Shown: positions 42,042 through 43,733 of the stretch, piece by piece | Numbering within the stretch: position 1 is the stretch's first letter | Layout: each line of letters opens with the position of its first letter | Origin: Propionibacteriaceae bacterium | GTDB taxonomy: Bacteria > Actinomycetota > Actinomycetes > Propionibacteriales > Propionibacteriaceae | DNA length: 43,733 nt | NCBI GenBank assembly: GCA_009778725.1 | Contig: WRFP01000002.1 | Span: 1-43,733, forward strand | Direction: 5' to 3' | Translations under genes and position numbers: made by a program | The notes under the pieces: generated by a model | The model's database searches: none | Seen by the model: the letters and a program-made list of their open reading frames with translations, nothing else | Told to the model about the DNA's origin: nothing

Positions 42042-43733
42042 ATGACCACACTGGTCCTACCAAAAATCACACGGACAACACTGCGCATCGTGGCAGTCCT
42101 TGGAACAGCGACCGCCCTGATAGTTGGGGGAACAGCAGTCAGCCAAGCAGCCGACAGTCCCGGTGTGGCATCAACCGCATCATCTGTTTTCGGTGATGTT
42201 GGTCAAGCGGTCTTGACCCCCGATCGCCTCTACACCTCCCCCCAAAGGGGAACCAGTGATACGACGAGCACAGTATCGTGGTCTCCATTGTCGTCAGGCC
42301 CCGTATTAGGCAAGGCTCAAACACTCTTCACCACTAATCGAGGAACAGCGGTGATCCTTGCATCCGCTGGTCGAGCCCTCCTCGGGGATGAAACTGGCGC
42401 CTCCCTGTACGACCGTGGAACCAAGACTGGAACCCTGATTACAAATACCCCAGTCGCCCTCTCCGGCTCCTGGTACGTCCTACGAGTTGCTGGTCGCTTA
42501 CTGATGAATTCACTCGACGGGACAAGTACCGATCTGTCACCGTATGAGTCATCTTCCTCAACAGAATCGACTCACGGACCATTCGACCCTAGTGAGGTCT
42601 TTGGAAGTCTCGCTCTTTTCACAACCACAACATCCCACAGTGAATCTGTGACAGTTCTCAATCCTGACGGCACAGTGAACTATGCGTATCTAAACAATGT
42701 CATGGACTCTGTTGCTGTGACAGTGCGTGATGCCTCAACAGGTGGAACAGTGGTAGGAAACACCGTCACAGTCCCTATTCCAACAGGTGCTAACGCCTAC
42801 ATTAATGAACGTTGTGCCCTAACTGGGGGAGAAGTGGATTGTCTGTGGACAGACTATTACCCTCTGAGCATGCCCCCATCTGTTAGTACGACCCCAGGGC
42901 TGTGGTTGACTCGAACTGACTACCTGTCAGGCAAAACCACCACAAGCAGCCTCCCGCTACCCAGTTTCGCGCAGGCTCAAAGTTCGAGCTGCACCTACAA
43001 TTATTTCAGTAGTTGGGCTGATGGTGTTGTGGGCTTTTCCTGCTCGGCCACTATGTCCGATGGTACAAGCTCGTATTCTGTTTACGCATACAATTTGAAC
43101 CAGCCCAGCCAGTATGTACATATGGACGGTGACTTTATACGGATAGCCTCGGCCTTGGGTAACCGTCTGGCTGTAGTGATATACAACGGTCCTTTGCGTG
43201 TGGCGGAGTTGCCGTTCGGGGGCGGTTCGGAACCCTACCTCATCGGAGTCGTCGGCGACCAGAACACCGTCGCACCGGGTGCACCCTTGAACCTGGAATT
43301 GGACTTGTCCAAACCCGTTCAAGCAGGAACACTGACCATCACCGGCCCAAGTGGCACACCCGTCGCCACCCTCAAGACTCCAGCCTCCACCGACGGATCC
43401 CTGCGCGGACTCACCTGGACACCACCAGCCGGAGCACCCAGCGGCACCTACACCTGGACACTCAACGTCACCGACAATACCGGTCAAGCTGCGGTGAACA
43501 ATATTGGTAATGGCGCACCCAGCGGAACCTTCACCGTGAAGAATTGCACTCCATTCACTGATGTGCCTGCTACCTACCAGTTCGCATCCTCCATCTGCTG
43601 GGCATCCGCAAACGGCATCACCAAAGGCACCGGAGACGGCACCACCTACTCCCCTGCCAACCCCGTCAACCGCGGATCCATGGCAGCCTTCCTCTACCGA
43701 CTCGCCGGATCCCCCACCTGGAAACCACCCACC
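42042..43733 (+). CDS. Secreted protein with Ig-like domain and SLH-like repeats (cut by window end)
   Basis: An open frame of 564 codons without a stop before the window ends. ATG 42042 has AAGGGAG 8 nt upstream. Residues 1-37 are a signal peptide (MTTLVLPKITRTTLRIVAVL, ending VSQAAD). Residues ~40-405 are the same beta-rich region as in the gene at 39661 (for example VTVRDASTGGTVVG, DYLSGKTTTSSLPLP). Residues ~410-500 are the FlgD-like Ig domain (PGAPLNLELDLSKPVQAG). The first SLH-like repeat starts at ~502 (CTPFTDVPATYQFASSICWA, then NPVNRGSMAAFLYRLAGSP). At least one more repeat should follow. Together with its neighbour it forms a tandem family of wall-anchored proteins. Its expression may be affected by the upstream (GAG)16 tract. 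Confidence 0.85.
   Translation, partial: MTTLVLPKITRTTLRIVAVLGTATALIVGGTAVSQAADSPGVASTASSVFGDVGQAVLTPDRLYTSPQRGTSDTTSTVSWSPLSSGPVLGKAQTLFTTNRGTAVILASAGRALLGDETGASLYDRGTKTGTLITNTPVALSGSWYVLRVAGRLLMNSLDGTSTDLSPYESSSSTESTHGPFDPSEVFGSLALFTTTTSHSESVTVLNPDGTVNYAYLNNVMDSVAVTVRDASTGGTVVGNTVTVPIPTGANAYINERCALTGGEVDCLWTDYYPLSMPPSVSTTPGLWLTRTDYLSGKTTTSSLPLPSFAQAQSSSCTYNYFSSWADGVVGFSCSATMSDGTSSYSVYAYNLNQPSQYVHMDGDFIRIASALGNRLAVVIYNGPLRVAELPFGGGSEPYLIGVVGDQNTVAPGAPLNLELDLSKPVQAGTLTITGPSGTPVATLKTPASTDGSLRGLTWTPPAGAPSGTYTWTLNVTDNTGQAAVNNIGNGAPSGTFTVKNCTPFTDVPATYQFASSICWASANGITKGTGDGTTYSPANPVNRGSMAAFLYRLAGSPTWKPPT

Overview
The window looks like a chromosomal segment of an actinobacterium of moderate GC. The evidence is the actinobacterial variant of S-layer-homology (SLH-like) repeats, several apparently leaderless starts placed 6-7 nt after a -10 hexamer, and the families present. 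I cannot fix the genus; a Bifidobacteriaceae, Actinomycetaceae or Propionibacteriaceae relative is plausible.

Region A (1-11.8 kb) is dense in toxin-antitoxin (TA) genes. It holds an intact ribbon-helix-helix/PIN pair, a DUF4143-type AAA ATPase preceded by three phased direct repeats, a frameshifted Phd-type antitoxin remnant, a BrnA-type antitoxin, a VapC fragment and an intact Phd/VapC pair with a perfect palindromic operator. The brnT toxin gene partnered with brnA is in two pieces about 7.1 kb apart. Between the pieces lies a visibly GC-richer block carrying a serine-recombinase remnant, a beta-propeller remnant and a 2120-residue secreted surface protein: a RIFT-barrel/lyase-like N-terminus, FN3, two beta-helices, several bacterial Ig domains and a C-terminal membrane anchor.

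Region B (11.8-36.2 kb) is a cell-surface polymer locus. The left, minus-strand arm has an SDR oxidoreductase, UDP-glucose dehydrogenase and a two-gene ABC polymer exporter (TagGH/Wzm-Wzt type). The rightward arm has a coiled-coil methyltransferase built on exact 56-residue (8-heptad) repeats, a GT2-GT4 glycosyltransferase carrying SLH-like repeats at its C-terminus, further GT2 and GT8 enzymes, a left-handed beta-helix acyltransferase and a polysaccharide pyruvyl transferase. A converging minus-strand arm has two paralogous TagF-like glycerophosphotransferases (one fused to a GT2 domain) and a second pyruvyl transferase.

Region C (36.3-43.7 kb) is a run of exported proteins: a lipoprotein, an endonuclease/exonuclease/phosphatase-family protein with three SLH-like repeats, and two paralogous secreted proteins ending in SLH-like repeats (the last cut by the window end). 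A (GAG)16 microsatellite lies upstream of the last gene.

Working model (inference): the locus makes, modifies (pyruvyl, acyl, possibly terminal methyl groups) and exports a phosphate-containing, possibly uronate-containing wall polymer. The SLH-like proteins of region C are anchored to it, as SLH proteins bind pyruvylated wall polymer in Bacillus. The most novel element is the repeat-built coiled-coil methyltransferase beside the exporter. It resembles in principle the WbdD chain-terminator/molecular ruler of E. coli O9a, but in a Gram-positive setting and with the domain order reversed. No lipid-carrier initiating enzyme and no CDP-glycerol synthase are present here.
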